Origin: Actinoplanes sp. L3-i22
GTDB taxonomy: Bacteria > Actinomycetota > Actinomycetes > Mycobacteriales > Micromonosporaceae
Assembly (NCBI RefSeq): GCF_019704555.1
Contig: NZ_AP024745.1
Location: 1,124,501-1,188,500 of the forward strand
Direction: 5' to 3'
DNA length: 64,000 nucleotides
How positions within the stretch are numbered: the stretch's first letter is position 1; every line of letters starts with the position of its first letter. Positions 16,090-23,371 of the stretch are shown here, one piece after another. The notes beneath the pieces were generated by a model. That model did no database searches, was not told the origin of the DNA, and was given only the letters and a program-made list of their open reading frames with translations. Both the position numbers and the translations under genes were made by a program.

Positions 16090-17220
16090 ATGCAGAGCCT
16101 CTCCACCCGGGTACTGAACCGGACCTACCTGCGCCGGCAGTTCCTGGCCGGGCGGACCGACCGCACCCCACTGGACGTCGTCACCCACCTGATCGCGCTG
16201 CAGGGCCAGGAGTGCGACGCCCCCTACCTGGGCCTCCACGCACGCCTCGCCGACTTCCGGCCCGAGCAGCTCGCGGAGCTCCTGGAGAGCCGCCACGTCG
16301 TCCGCAGCGCACTGCTGCGGGGCACCCAGCATCTCTGCTCCGGCGCCGACTACCCGTGGCTCCGGCCCACGCTTCAACCCGTACTGGAAAGGCTTGCCGG
16401 ACGGGTCGCCAAGCTGGACCGGACCGCTCTCCGCGCCGCCGTCGGCGGCATTCTCGCGGCGGAGCCGCTGCTCAGAGCGGAACTCGGCCGTCGCCTGGCG
16501 CAGGAGTTCCCGGCGCACCCGCCGACCGAGCTGTCGATGGCCGCCCACCTGATGACGCCGCTGCTGCACCCGCCGCCGTCCGGCCTCTGGGGTCATCGCG
16601 GCCGGATCCGGTGTGTCGACGCGGTGGCCTGGCTCGGCCGCCCGATGGCCGCCGCGGACCCCGCGACGCTGGTCCTGCGCTATCTGGCGGCCTACGGGCC
16701 GGCGAGCGTCAAGGACCTCCAGGTCTTCACCGGCCTGACCCGCCTGGCCCCGATCGTCAAAGCGCTCCCGCTGAGCATTTTCCAGGACGACAACGGCATT
16801 GCGCTGTACGACGTCCCGGACGCCCCGCTGGCCGACCCCGACAGCCCCGCGCCGGTGGTCTTCCTGCCGGAGTTCGACAACGCCGTCCTGGGCCACGCCG
16901 ACCGCGGCCGGATCATCCACCCGGGCGATCGGGCCATGGTGACCCCGGGCTGGTCGATCGTCCGCCCGACGGTCCTGGTCGACGGCTTCGTGGCGGCGAC
17001 CTGGGAGCGGACCGCGGACGAGCTGCGGATCAGCCCGTTCCGGCCGTGGTCGCCGGCGGTCCGGGACGAGGTCGTGGCGGAGGGGGAGCGGGTGCTGCGG
17101 TTCGTGTCTCCGGACGGCGCCGCCAAGCTGGTGTTCGGCGACCGGCCGACCCGCCCGGTGTTCGCCGCCCGAGCCGCCGAAGCAATGAGCAGCCCAGATC
17201 GAGCTGCCGGGCGTGAGTAA
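16090..17220 (+). CDS. AlkZ-like (HTH_42 family) DNA glycosylase / winged-helix protein
   Basis: A 376-residue protein of the HTH_42 (YcaQ/AlkZ) superfamily. The N terminus has the hallmark LIALQGQECDAPYLGLHARL; Q38 and Q40 form the QxQ motif at the position of the catalytic Q37xQ39 of AlkZ, a glycosylase that unhooks azinomycin interstrand crosslinks. Further winged-helix segments (LATRGTQHL-like ALLRGTQHL, VLRYLAAYGPASVKDLQ) and the C-terminal VLVDGFVAATW strand are present. AZL proteins are common in antibiotic-producing actinomycetes, but no biosynthetic cluster is adjacent. The ATG at 16090 follows TAGCGT (16077-16082) by seven bases, so it may be leaderless. Confidence 0.82.
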   Translation: MQSLSTRVLNRTYLRRQFLAGRTDRTPLDVVTHLIALQGQECDAPYLGLHARLADFRPEQLAELLESRHVVRSALLRGTQHLCSGADYPWLRPTLQPVLERLAGRVAKLDRTALRAAVGGILAAEPLLRAELGRRLAQEFPAHPPTELSMAAHLMTPLLHPPPSGLWGHRGRIRCVDAVAWLGRPMAAADPATLVLRYLAAYGPASVKDLQVFTGLTRLAPIVKALPLSIFQDDNGIALYDVPDAPLADPDSPAPVVFLPEFDNAVLGHADRGRIIHPGDRAMVTPGWSIVRPTVLVDGFVAATWERTADELRISPFRPWSPAVRDEVVAEGERVLRFVSPDGAAKLVFGDRPTRPVFAARAAEAMSSPDRAAGRE

Positions 17221-17271
17221 GACGGGGCGGGGCGCGAAGCCAGGCGGGGTGCAACCGTTCGGGGATACCCG

Positions 17272-17308
17272 AAAGGGCCCACCGCGCTGCCGACACGGCG
17301 GGCCCTTT
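17272..17308 (+). terminator. Terminator after the AlkZ-like gene
   Basis: AAAGGGCCC (17272-17280) and GGGCCCTTT (17300-17308) form a stem with a GC-rich loop that can pair further, 51 bases past the stop. From 17309 to 17464 the sequence is relatively AT-rich and holds no gene. Confidence 0.75.
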
Positions 17309-17476
17309 ACCGGGGGAACGGAGTAACCGAAGGGGGGCTTCGTCCGTTAATTGCACTTTACCTCCTCAATCGTCCAACCGGGAAGTCAACCCCCTAAAGC
17401 GGACATTTAACGCGAATGTTCGCTGGGGCGACACTCACGTCGAACAGCCGCGCGGATCTCGGCGTACGCTGTCCGG

Positions 17477-18067
17477 GTGGCGGATCTTCTGGTGTGGATC
17501 GACTGTGAGATGACCGGTCTCGACCTGGGCAAGGACAAGCTCATCGAGGTGGCGGCCCTGGTCACCGATCCTGAACTCAACGTGCTCGGCGAGGGCGTCG
17601 ACCTGGTCATTCACGCCGACGACGCGGCGCTCGACGCGATGCCGCCGGTGGTGCGCGACATGCACGCGAAATCCGGGCTCACCGAGGAGGTGCGCCGTTC
17701 GGTGCTCACCATGAGTGAGGCCGAGGAGATCGTCCTGGCATATGTCAAGGAGCATGTCCCCAACCCGCGCACCGCGCCCCTGTGCGGCAACTCGATCGCG
17801 ACCGACCGGGGTTTCCTGGCTCGGGACATGCCCGCGCTCGACGCCCACCTGCACTACCGGATGATCGACGTCTCGTCGATCAAGGAGCTGACCCGCCGCT
17901 GGTTCCCGCGGGTGTATTTCGGTCAGCCGGCCAAGGGCCTGTCCCACCGTGCCCTCGCCGACATCCGGGAAAGCATCCGCGAGCTGGAGTATTACCGCCG
18001 CACCGTGTTCGTCCCGCAGCCCGGCCCGGACGTGGAGACCGCCAAGGCGATCGCCGCCGGCCTCTGA
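17477..18067 (+). CDS. orn: Oligoribonuclease
   Basis: A 196-residue DEDDh exonuclease: [10 protein letters not shown] (first Asp/Glu), [11 protein letters not shown] (Asp) and [12 protein letters not shown] (His and final Asp). It degrades 2- to 5-nt RNA ends and pGpG in the cytoplasm, finishing mRNA decay and c-di-GMP breakdown; a diguanylate cyclase is encoded at 58937-60760. GTG at 17477 is preceded by TACGCT (17465-17470) with a six-base gap and no Shine-Dalgarno, so translation is probably leaderless. tRNA-His follows, a gene order common in actinomycetes. Confidence 0.96.
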   Translation: MADLLVWIDCEMTGLDLGKDKLIEVAALVTDPELNVLGEGVDLVIHADDAALDAMPPVVRDMHAKSGLTEEVRRSVLTMSEAEEIVLAYVKEHVPNPRTAPLCGNSIATDRGFLARDMPALDAHLHYRMIDVSSIKELTRRWFPRVYFGQPAKGLSHRALADIRESIRELEYYRRTVFVPQPGPDVETAKAIAAGL

Positions 18068-18156
18068 CACGCCTTGGGTAACCCGGTCGACGAGCCGGGG
18101 GCGGGTGTGGCTATGATTGACCGGCACCACGGGGGAGTTCTTCCCACGCGGTCATG

Positions 18157-18232
18157 GTGGTCGTAGCTCAGCTGGTAGAGCACCGGGTTGTGGTCCCGGG
18201 GGTCGCGGGTTCAAGTCCCGTCGATCACCCCA
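18157..18232 (+). tRNA. tRNA-His (anticodon GUG)
   Basis: Acceptor GTGGTCG pairs with CGATCAC, the discriminator is C, and CCA is encoded (18230-18232). The anticodon loop reads TTGTGGT. The base before the acceptor (18156) is G and would be the G-1 required by histidyl-tRNA synthetase. D and T loops are canonical. Confidence 0.96.
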
Positions 18233-18246
18233 TGGAAAGTCCAGGC

Positions 18247-18282
18247 AAAAGCGCCTGATCGCGAAAGCGGTCAGGCGCTTTT
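18247..18282 (+). terminator. Terminator after tRNA-His
   Basis: A 16-pair stem (AAAAGCGCCTGATCGC with GCGGTCAGGCGCTTTT, one G-T pair) is capped by a GAAA tetraloop and ends in TTTT. It is a textbook intrinsic terminator 15 bases past the tRNA. Confidence 0.92.
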
Positions 18283-18324
18283 CCGTTCCCGCGCCCCATT
18301 GCGGGGGCGCAAAGCGGCGAGGTC

Positions 18325-18380
18325 CCGGCTGGTCGTCAGGGCTGCTCAAGCCGGCTGACGCAGCCCTGGACGCCAGCCGG
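18325..18380. repeat. Dispersed palindromic element, copy 1
   Basis: Imperfect stem-loop whose right half (GCAGCCCTGGACGCCAGCCGG) recurs with two changes at 21865-21885. Both copies begin with CCGGCTGG and end with CCAGCCGG over 56 bases. It lies in the 259-base gap between the tRNA-His terminator and the GH12 gene; no gene is visible there. Confidence 0.6.
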
Positions 18381-18461
18381 AGCCCGGACACGCGCAGCGC
18401 CCCCGATGGGGAGCGCGGGCCACGAACTCGGCACGGCGGCGGGGCCGGCGAAAAAGTTTCT

Positions 18462-18475
18462 TGGGAGCGCGCAAC
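18462..18475 (+). promoter_or_regulatory. Degenerate CebR/CelR-like operator upstream of the GH12 cellulase
   Basis: TGGGAGCGCGCAAC matches the CebR/CelR box TGGGAGCGCTCCCA at 10 of 14 positions, with one complete half-site. It lies 67-80 bases before the cellulase ATG, where repressor boxes of Streptomyces and Thermobifida cellulase genes are found. The second half-site is poor, so this is tentative. Confidence 0.35.
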
Positions 18476-18541
18476 CTTTTCCGGGCCCGGAACAACTGGG
18501 TGGGTGATCAACCTTCGTGCCTTCACCCGGGAGTCCCCCTG

Positions 18542-19801
18542 ATGCTCGCCAAGCGTTTCGTCGCACCGCTCGCGGTGGTGGCGGTCGGCACCGGCGCCGC
18601 GGTCTTCGGCGTCCTGAACGCCGACGCCGCCGAGACGGTCGGCTGCGCCGTCACCTACACCGTCACCAGCCAGTGGAACTCCGGCTTCTCCGGGGACGTG
18701 AAGGTGCGCAACACCGGCGCCTCGGCGGTTGACGGCTGGACGCTCGGGTTCGCGTTCCCGAACGGTCAGAAGGTCGGCTCCGGCTGGAACGGCACCTGGA
18801 CCCAGACCGGCGCGAACGTCACCGTGACCGACGCCGGCTGGAACAAGACGATCGCCTCCGGGTCGACGCTCACGCTCGGCTTCAACGGCGTCTGGAGCGG
18901 GACCAACGCGATCCCCGGCACGTTCACCCTCAACGGCGTGACCTGCGCCGGAACGACGGCGACGGCGACCGCGAGCCCGACCAGGACCGCGGCCACCACC
19001 ACGCCCGCGACCACGAGCCCGGCGGCGACGAAGACCGCGACGGCCAGCCCGACGCCGACGAAGACCGCGGCGACGACGGCGAGCCCGACACCGGCGAGCA
19101 CCGCCACCAAGGGCACCGAGAACTGCACCGACTTCGCCGCCCTGATCCGCGGCAAGTACTGGGTCAACAACAACGTCTGGGGCAAGGCCGACGGCACCGG
19201 CTCCCAGTGCGTCTGGGAGAACGGCCTGAGCGGCGACAACCTCAGCTGGGGCACCAGCTGGACCTGGGCCGGCGACAACACCAAGGTCAAGTCGTACGGC
19301 AGCGCGGTCCTCGGCTGGCACTGGGGCAACAAGACCACCGGCACCGGCCTGCCGATCCAGCTCAGCGCCGGCAAAGCGGTCAAGACGAGCTGGAACTTCA
19401 CGGTCACCCAGAAGACCTCGAACGTCATGAACGTCTCGTACGACCTGTGGCTGCACACCATCGGCAACGCCGACTGGCAGGACCAGCCCTCCGACGAGGT
19501 GATGGTCTGGCTGTACCGGTCGGGCGGGGCCGGTCCGCTCGGCACCAAGCAGGCCACCGTCACCCTGGCCGGCACGACCTGGGATCTCTACAAGGGCAAC
19601 ATCGGCTGGGACGTGTACTCGTTCGTGCGGACCTCGAACACCACCGCCGCCGACCTGAACCTGACCGATTTCACCAACGACCTGGCGGGGCGGGGATGGC
19701 TCGACAAGACCAAGTATCTGTCCAGCGTGCAGGCCGGAACCGAGGTCTTCACCGGCTCGGGACAGCTCGACACCAGCGCCTACTCGGTGAAGATCAGCTA
19801 G
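18542..19801 (+). CDS. Secreted CBM2-GH12 endoglucanase
   Basis: A 419-residue secreted enzyme. A signal peptide ends at about residue 30 (LNADAAETVGC). An N-terminal CBM2 follows (CAVTYTVTSQWNSGFSGDV, surface Trp residues in GWNGTWTQ and VWSG), then a ~60-residue Thr/Pro/Ala linker and a GH12 domain. The likely nucleophile is Glu near 319 in DEVMVW and the acid/base Glu near 401 in AGTEVFTG. It cleaves beta-1,4-glucan or xyloglucan chains internally. GGGAG precedes the ATG at 18542. A SigE-type sigma factor and its partner follow on the same strand, and a degenerate CebR-like box lies upstream. Confidence 0.93.
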   Translation: MLAKRFVAPLAVVAVGTGAAVFGVLNADAAETVGCAVTYTVTSQWNSGFSGDVKVRNTGASAVDGWTLGFAFPNGQKVGSGWNGTWTQTGANVTVTDAGWNKTIASGSTLTLGFNGVWSGTNAIPGTFTLNGVTCAGTTATATASPTRTAATTTPATTSPAATKTATASPTPTKTAATTASPTPASTATKGTENCTDFAALIRGKYWVNNNVWGKADGTGSQCVWENGLSGDNLSWGTSWTWAGDNTKVKSYGSAVLGWHWGNKTTGTGLPIQLSAGKAVKTSWNFTVTQKTSNVMNVSYDLWLHTIGNADWQDQPSDEVMVWLYRSGGAGPLGTKQATVTLAGTTWDLYKGNIGWDVYSFVRTSNTTAADLNLTDFTNDLAGRGWLDKTKYLSSVQAGTEVFTGSGQLDTSAYSVKIS

Positions 19802-19842
19802 TCCGGTCGGCCTGCGGGCCCTCCACGGTCAGGAAGAACCGC

Positions 19843-20361
19843 GTGCCGGAGGACGACGCCGAACGCGCCTTCAGGCGCTTCTTCGACGAACACCACACCG
19901 ATCTGTCGCGTCTCGCGTACCTCGTCACCGGCGAGACGCAGGTCGCCGACGATCTGGCGTCGGACGCGTTCGTCGAGGTCTGGCGGCATTGGGAGCGGGT
20001 GCAGGCGGCGGACAGCCCGATCGCGTACGCCCGGGGGATCGTGACGAACCTCGCCCGTCAATGGATCAAGAAGCAGACCCGGGAACGTGCCGGGTTGCTG
20101 CGGCTGGGTCTCTTGCGCCGGGAGCGGGGCGAGACCGACACCCCGGCAATTCTTGACGTACGGGCGTCGCTCGCCCGCCTTCCGCTGCGCCGCCGGGAGT
20201 GCGTGATTCTCCGGTACGCGTTCGACGTGCCGGAGAAGGAGGTCGCCGCGATCCTCGGCATCTCGGTCGGCGCGGTGAAGAGCCACACGTCGCGGGGCGC
20301 CGCCCAGTTGAGCGAGTTCCTCCGTGAGATGCCGCTGATGACGGGAGGTCACCATGGCTGA
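19843..20361 (+). CDS. SigE-family ECF sigma factor
   Basis: A 172-residue sigma factor: region 2 (FRRFFDEHHTDLSRLAYLVTG, then ADDLASDAFVEVWRHW) and region 4 (RRRECVILRYAFDVPEKEVAAILGISVGAVKSHTSRG). GTG at 19843 follows AGGAAG; the frame extends upstream but without sigma homology. It lies 41 bases after the GH12 stop and overlaps the next gene by eight bases, so sigma and partner form a unit that may also be read from the cellulase promoter. Confidence 0.9.
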   Translation: MPEDDAERAFRRFFDEHHTDLSRLAYLVTGETQVADDLASDAFVEVWRHWERVQAADSPIAYARGIVTNLARQWIKKQTRERAGLLRLGLLRRERGETDTPAILDVRASLARLPLRRRECVILRYAFDVPEKEVAAILGISVGAVKSHTSRGAAQLSEFLREMPLMTGGHHG

Positions 20362-21157
20362 GCCCCAGTCCGATCTGGGTGTGGTGCTGCGCCGGGAGGC
20401 CGAGCGTCACCTGCCCGACGGCGACGCGATGTTCGACCGGATCAACCGGAGCCGGTTCGCCCCGGAGCCGGTCCGGGCGTCGCGCCCTTTCCTGGGCTTC
20501 ACCGGCCTGCGCCCGGTCGCCGCGGCCGCGTCGGTGGTGGGCGTCCTGGTCGCCGGGTTCACCGGGATCAGGGTGCTGACGAGTGAGGAGCCGAAGCGGG
20601 CTCCGGCGGCGACCTCGGGCACGGCGTCGGCCGCGCCGTCCACGACCGCTCCGCTGCCGCCGCTGCCGTCCCGTACGTCGGCCAAGCCGAAGCACACCGG
20701 CGGGGGCGGCAGTACGCCGTCCCGGACGCACACCGGTCCGTCCAGCGCGCCGCCGAGCTACCAGCCGGTGTCGGGCTTCCTCCGCAGCACCGGAGCGATC
20801 AACGCGTACTCCACCGCGACCTGGGCGCAGAGCGACGTGACGGTCACCACCTCGGCGGCGATCACCGCGCTGGACCTGGCGATCAGCGTCGACCGCACCG
20901 CGGGCGTGACGAACACCGGCAGTTGGAGCACGATCCCGGCCGCGATGATCACGATCACGGTGACCGAGGAGAAGGACACGCTGATCTACCGGTTCACCCT
21001 CAAGCCGGGCGGCACGCTCGCGCCCGGTGACTACGTCTTCGCCGCGCAGTACGAGCACGCCGCCGGGAAGCGCGACGTGAGCGCCGACCTCTACGGCGCG
21101 ATCTGCTCGGCGGGCGACCAGAAAGCGGAGGTCACGGGGGCCTTCACCGCGGGCTGA
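20354..21157 (+). CDS. Single-pass membrane protein, putative partner/sensor of the SigE-type factor
   Basis: A 267-residue protein overlapping the sigma gene by eight bases. The ~55-residue cytoplasmic N terminus has a short helical motif (LGVVLRREAERHLPDGDAMFDRI), followed by one membrane helix (~58-78), a Pro/Ser/Thr/Gly stalk (~80-135) and a ~130-residue extracytoplasmic beta domain (DLAISVDRTAGVTNTGSW, then YRFTLKPGGTLAPGDYVF). This is the layout of a membrane anti-sigma or co-sensor, but the classic zinc HxxxCxxC anti-sigma motif is absent. Position next to a cellulase suggests a carbohydrate- or wall-sensing ectodomain; that is inference. Confidence 0.7.
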   Translation: MAEPQSDLGVVLRREAERHLPDGDAMFDRINRSRFAPEPVRASRPFLGFTGLRPVAAAASVVGVLVAGFTGIRVLTSEEPKRAPAATSGTASAAPSTTAPLPPLPSRTSAKPKHTGGGGSTPSRTHTGPSSAPPSYQPVSGFLRSTGAINAYSTATWAQSDVTVTTSAAITALDLAISVDRTAGVTNTGSWSTIPAAMITITVTEEKDTLIYRFTLKPGGTLAPGDYVFAAQYEHAAGKRDVSADLYGAICSAGDQKAEVTGAFTAG

Positions 21158-21268
21158 GCCGGAATCCCCGTCCCCACCGGCGACCGCTCGCATCCCCCGG
21201 CCGGGTCCGATCTCCTCGATCGGGCCCGGCCGTAATACTTCGGCGGGCCGGTTCGATCCTTCGGCGGG

Positions 21269-21667
21269 TCAGTTCGCCGAGTCCAGCCCGCTGTCGGCGC
21301 ACACCTGCGACATGTCGGCCGCGGCGGCGCTGACCGCCGCGATCGCGTCCGGCTCGCTCCGCGTCTCGTGCGAGGTCAAGGCTTGCTGGTACGCCTGGCC
21401 GAGCGCCGTCGCGGCATCCGCGACCGGGGCGTCGGCGGTGCCACTGGCCGCCACGATGGCCTGGACCACGCCCGGCTGCATCAGCGACGCGTCCCGCACC
21501 GCGCCGGCCAGTTCCTGACAGGTGAGCCGCCCGGGCGGGTCGTCGACGGGCGCCGCGGAGACGAGCGTGCTCGGGCCGGGCGCCGGCGACTCGGGCGCCG
21601 GCTCGTCGGAGCAGCCCACGACGCCGGCCGACAGGGCGATCGCGACAAAGATCGCAAAACGTGACAT
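21269..21667 (-). CDS. Small lipoprotein of unknown function
   Basis: A 132-residue predicted lipoprotein with a lipobox at SAGVVGC (Cys19) followed by a Pro/Glu/Ser linker and a ~90-residue, mostly helical domain with two Cys (LTCQELAGAVRDAS and SQVCADSG) that could form a disulfide. I recognise no family. It is monocistronic. The 309 bases from 21668 to 21976 hold a dispersed palindrome and a terminator but no supported gene. Confidence 0.7.
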   Translation of the reverse strand: MSRFAIFVAIALSAGVVGCSDEPAPESPAPGPSTLVSAAPVDDPPGRLTCQELAGAVRDASLMQPGVVQAIVAASGTADAPVADAATALGQAYQQALTSHETRSEPDAIAAVSAAAADMSQVCADSGLDSAN

Positions 21668-21829
21668 CTCCCCAAACTACGGGAGTTCGCCCAGGAATTC
21701 GTCCAGCCCGCCGCTGCTGGACGTGGTGCTGCTCGCGTCGGCGGCGATCGACCTGCGCCGCGAAACCACCACCTCGCCCCGCCCCTGCCCCCGATTCAGC
21801 CGGCCCGATCTGCGGCCGGGCGCGGCGTT

Positions 21830-21885
21830 CCGGCTGGCGCTGAGGGTTCTCTCGGCGGGTTGAGGCAGCCCTGAGCGCCAGCCGG
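21830..21885. repeat. Dispersed palindromic element, copy 2
   Basis: CCGGCTGGCGCTGAGGG and CCCTGAGCGCCAGCCGG form a 17-base stem with one mismatch. Its right half matches 18360-18380 closely. Same length (56 bases) and ends as copy 1. Confidence 0.6.
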
Positions 21886-21922
21886 TGCCGGGACCGGGCT
21901 TACGACCGTACCGAAGCAAAAA

Positions 21923-21956
21923 GCGCGGGCCCGGTCGCAAAGGACCGGGCCCGCGC
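21923..21956 (-). terminator. Terminator of the first L,D-transpeptidase gene
   Basis: A perfect 14-bp stem (GCGCGGGCCCGGTC with GACCGGGCCCGCGC) and a six-base loop lie 20 bases past the minus-strand stop, followed on that strand by TTTTTGC. Confidence 0.9.
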
Positions 21957-21976
21957 CGAGCGGGGTTTGCCGACGA

Positions 21977-23227
21977 TCAGGAGATCGCGCTGGTCTTCTT
22001 GAACGTGTCGTAGCTGACGTTCCAGTCGGTCCAGCCGTTGCCGTTCTTCAGCTTCTCCTCGGTGCCGGAGACCGTGATCACATCGCCCATCATGGTCTGG
22101 CCGAAGAGCCACTTGCCCATCGCCTCGGAGACGTTGACGCAGCCGTGCGAGACGTTGCGCTTGCCCTGCTGGCCCTCGGACCACGGGGCGGCGTGGATGA
22201 ACTGGCCGCTCCAGGTGATCCGCTGGGCGAAGTCGATGTTGGTCTTGTAGCCGCCGGTCGGGTCGGTGTCGGTGGTGTCGAAGACGGTGTGCTCCTTCTT
22301 CTCGATCACCACCATGGTGCCGCTGGACGACGGCGTGCTTGCCTTGCCGAGGCTCACCGGCAGCGTCTTGATGACCGCGCCGTCCTTCTTGACCGTCATC
22401 TTCTTGGTCTTGTTGTCGACCGTCATGATCAGCGAGCGGCCGATCTTCATGTCGACGGTGAGGTCGGACTTGCCGTACCACCCGTCGCCCATTTTGACGC
22501 CCTTGAGCTGCACCTTGTAGTCGATCTTGGTGTTGGCCTGCCAGTACGTCTTCGGACGGAAGTGCACCTCGGTCGGGCTGATCCAGCCCCAGGTGCCCTC
22601 CTGCGCCGGCGACGAGGTGACGGTCATCTTGCGCTCGACCTCGGCCCGGTACTTCTCCGGGACGGAGCGGCCGAACTTGATGATCAGCGGCATGCCGACG
22701 CCCACCACCTGCTTGTCACCGAGGAAGCTGGTGACGCGCACCAGGTTCGCCGGCTTCTTCATCACGGTGAAGTCGCTGGTGGTCTCGTTGCCCTTGCCGT
22801 CGGCCGGCGGGGTGCTGACGGTGACCGTGTACTTCGAGCCCCAGTCCATCGACTCGGCCGGGTGCCAGACCTTCTCGTCCTTGTCGACGGTGCCCTTGAC
22901 CTCGGCGCCCTGGGAGTCGGTCACCTTGACGGTGGTGTTCTCCGGGTCGTCGCTCGTGTACTTGACGTCCGACCAGGCCTCGATGCCGGTGGCGGCGGCC
23001 GCCGGCGAGGTCACCGCGACGGTGCTCAGCGTCGGCTGGGGCGACGGAGATTCGGCGGTGCCGGCGTTGTTGCTGCCGCCCTGCCAGCTCGGCGACTTGC
23101 TGCCACTGCACGCGGCGGTGAACAGCAAGCTGCCCGCCAGCAGCGCGACCAGTGTTGCCCGCACCCGTCGGCGACCCTTGCCTGCCGGCACACTCAGCCC
23201 GGCCGACCGAACTCGATAGTTCTCCAT
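21977..23227 (-). CDS. L,D-transpeptidase lipoprotein (YkuD, with Ig-like domains)
   Basis: A 416-residue protein starting at ATG 23227. A basic N region and helix end in a lipobox (LLFTAAC, Cys ~40). Two Ig-like domains (~65-290) precede the YkuD catalytic domain, with the active-site motif SHGCVNVS (Cys ~363) and the upstream IHAAPWS. It makes 3-3 peptidoglycan crosslinks at the outer face of the membrane, as in mycobacterial LdtMt2-type enzymes. A paralogue lies 144 bases upstream in the same orientation. Confidence 0.94.
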   Translation of the reverse strand: MENYRVRSAGLSVPAGKGRRRVRATLVALLAGSLLFTAACSGSKSPSWQGGSNNAGTAESPSPQPTLSTVAVTSPAAAATGIEAWSDVKYTSDDPENTTVKVTDSQGAEVKGTVDKDEKVWHPAESMDWGSKYTVTVSTPPADGKGNETTSDFTVMKKPANLVRVTSFLGDKQVVGVGMPLIIKFGRSVPEKYRAEVERKMTVTSSPAQEGTWGWISPTEVHFRPKTYWQANTKIDYKVQLKGVKMGDGWYGKSDLTVDMKIGRSLIMTVDNKTKKMTVKKDGAVIKTLPVSLGKASTPSSSGTMVVIEKKEHTVFDTTDTDPTGGYKTNIDFAQRITWSGQFIHAAPWSEGQQGKRNVSHGCVNVSEAMGKWLFGQTMMGDVITVSGTEEKLKNGNGWTDWNVSYDTFKKTSAIS

Positions 23228-23371
23228 GGTCCCCTCACGGCGTCGTATCTCCCCGGTGCCCAATACTGCTCCACCAAAGCCAGTTGACCAATCCCGGATT
23301 CGTGCCGCGAACGCCACACCATGCCTATCGGTGCACCTCGGCGAAGCCTGACACCGGATGTCGCAAACGTC

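Noticed and set aside
21522..21863. 113-codon plus-strand frame over the lipoprotein start and palindrome
   Set aside because: It lies mostly antisense to the lipoprotein gene and over the dispersed palindrome, with no motif.
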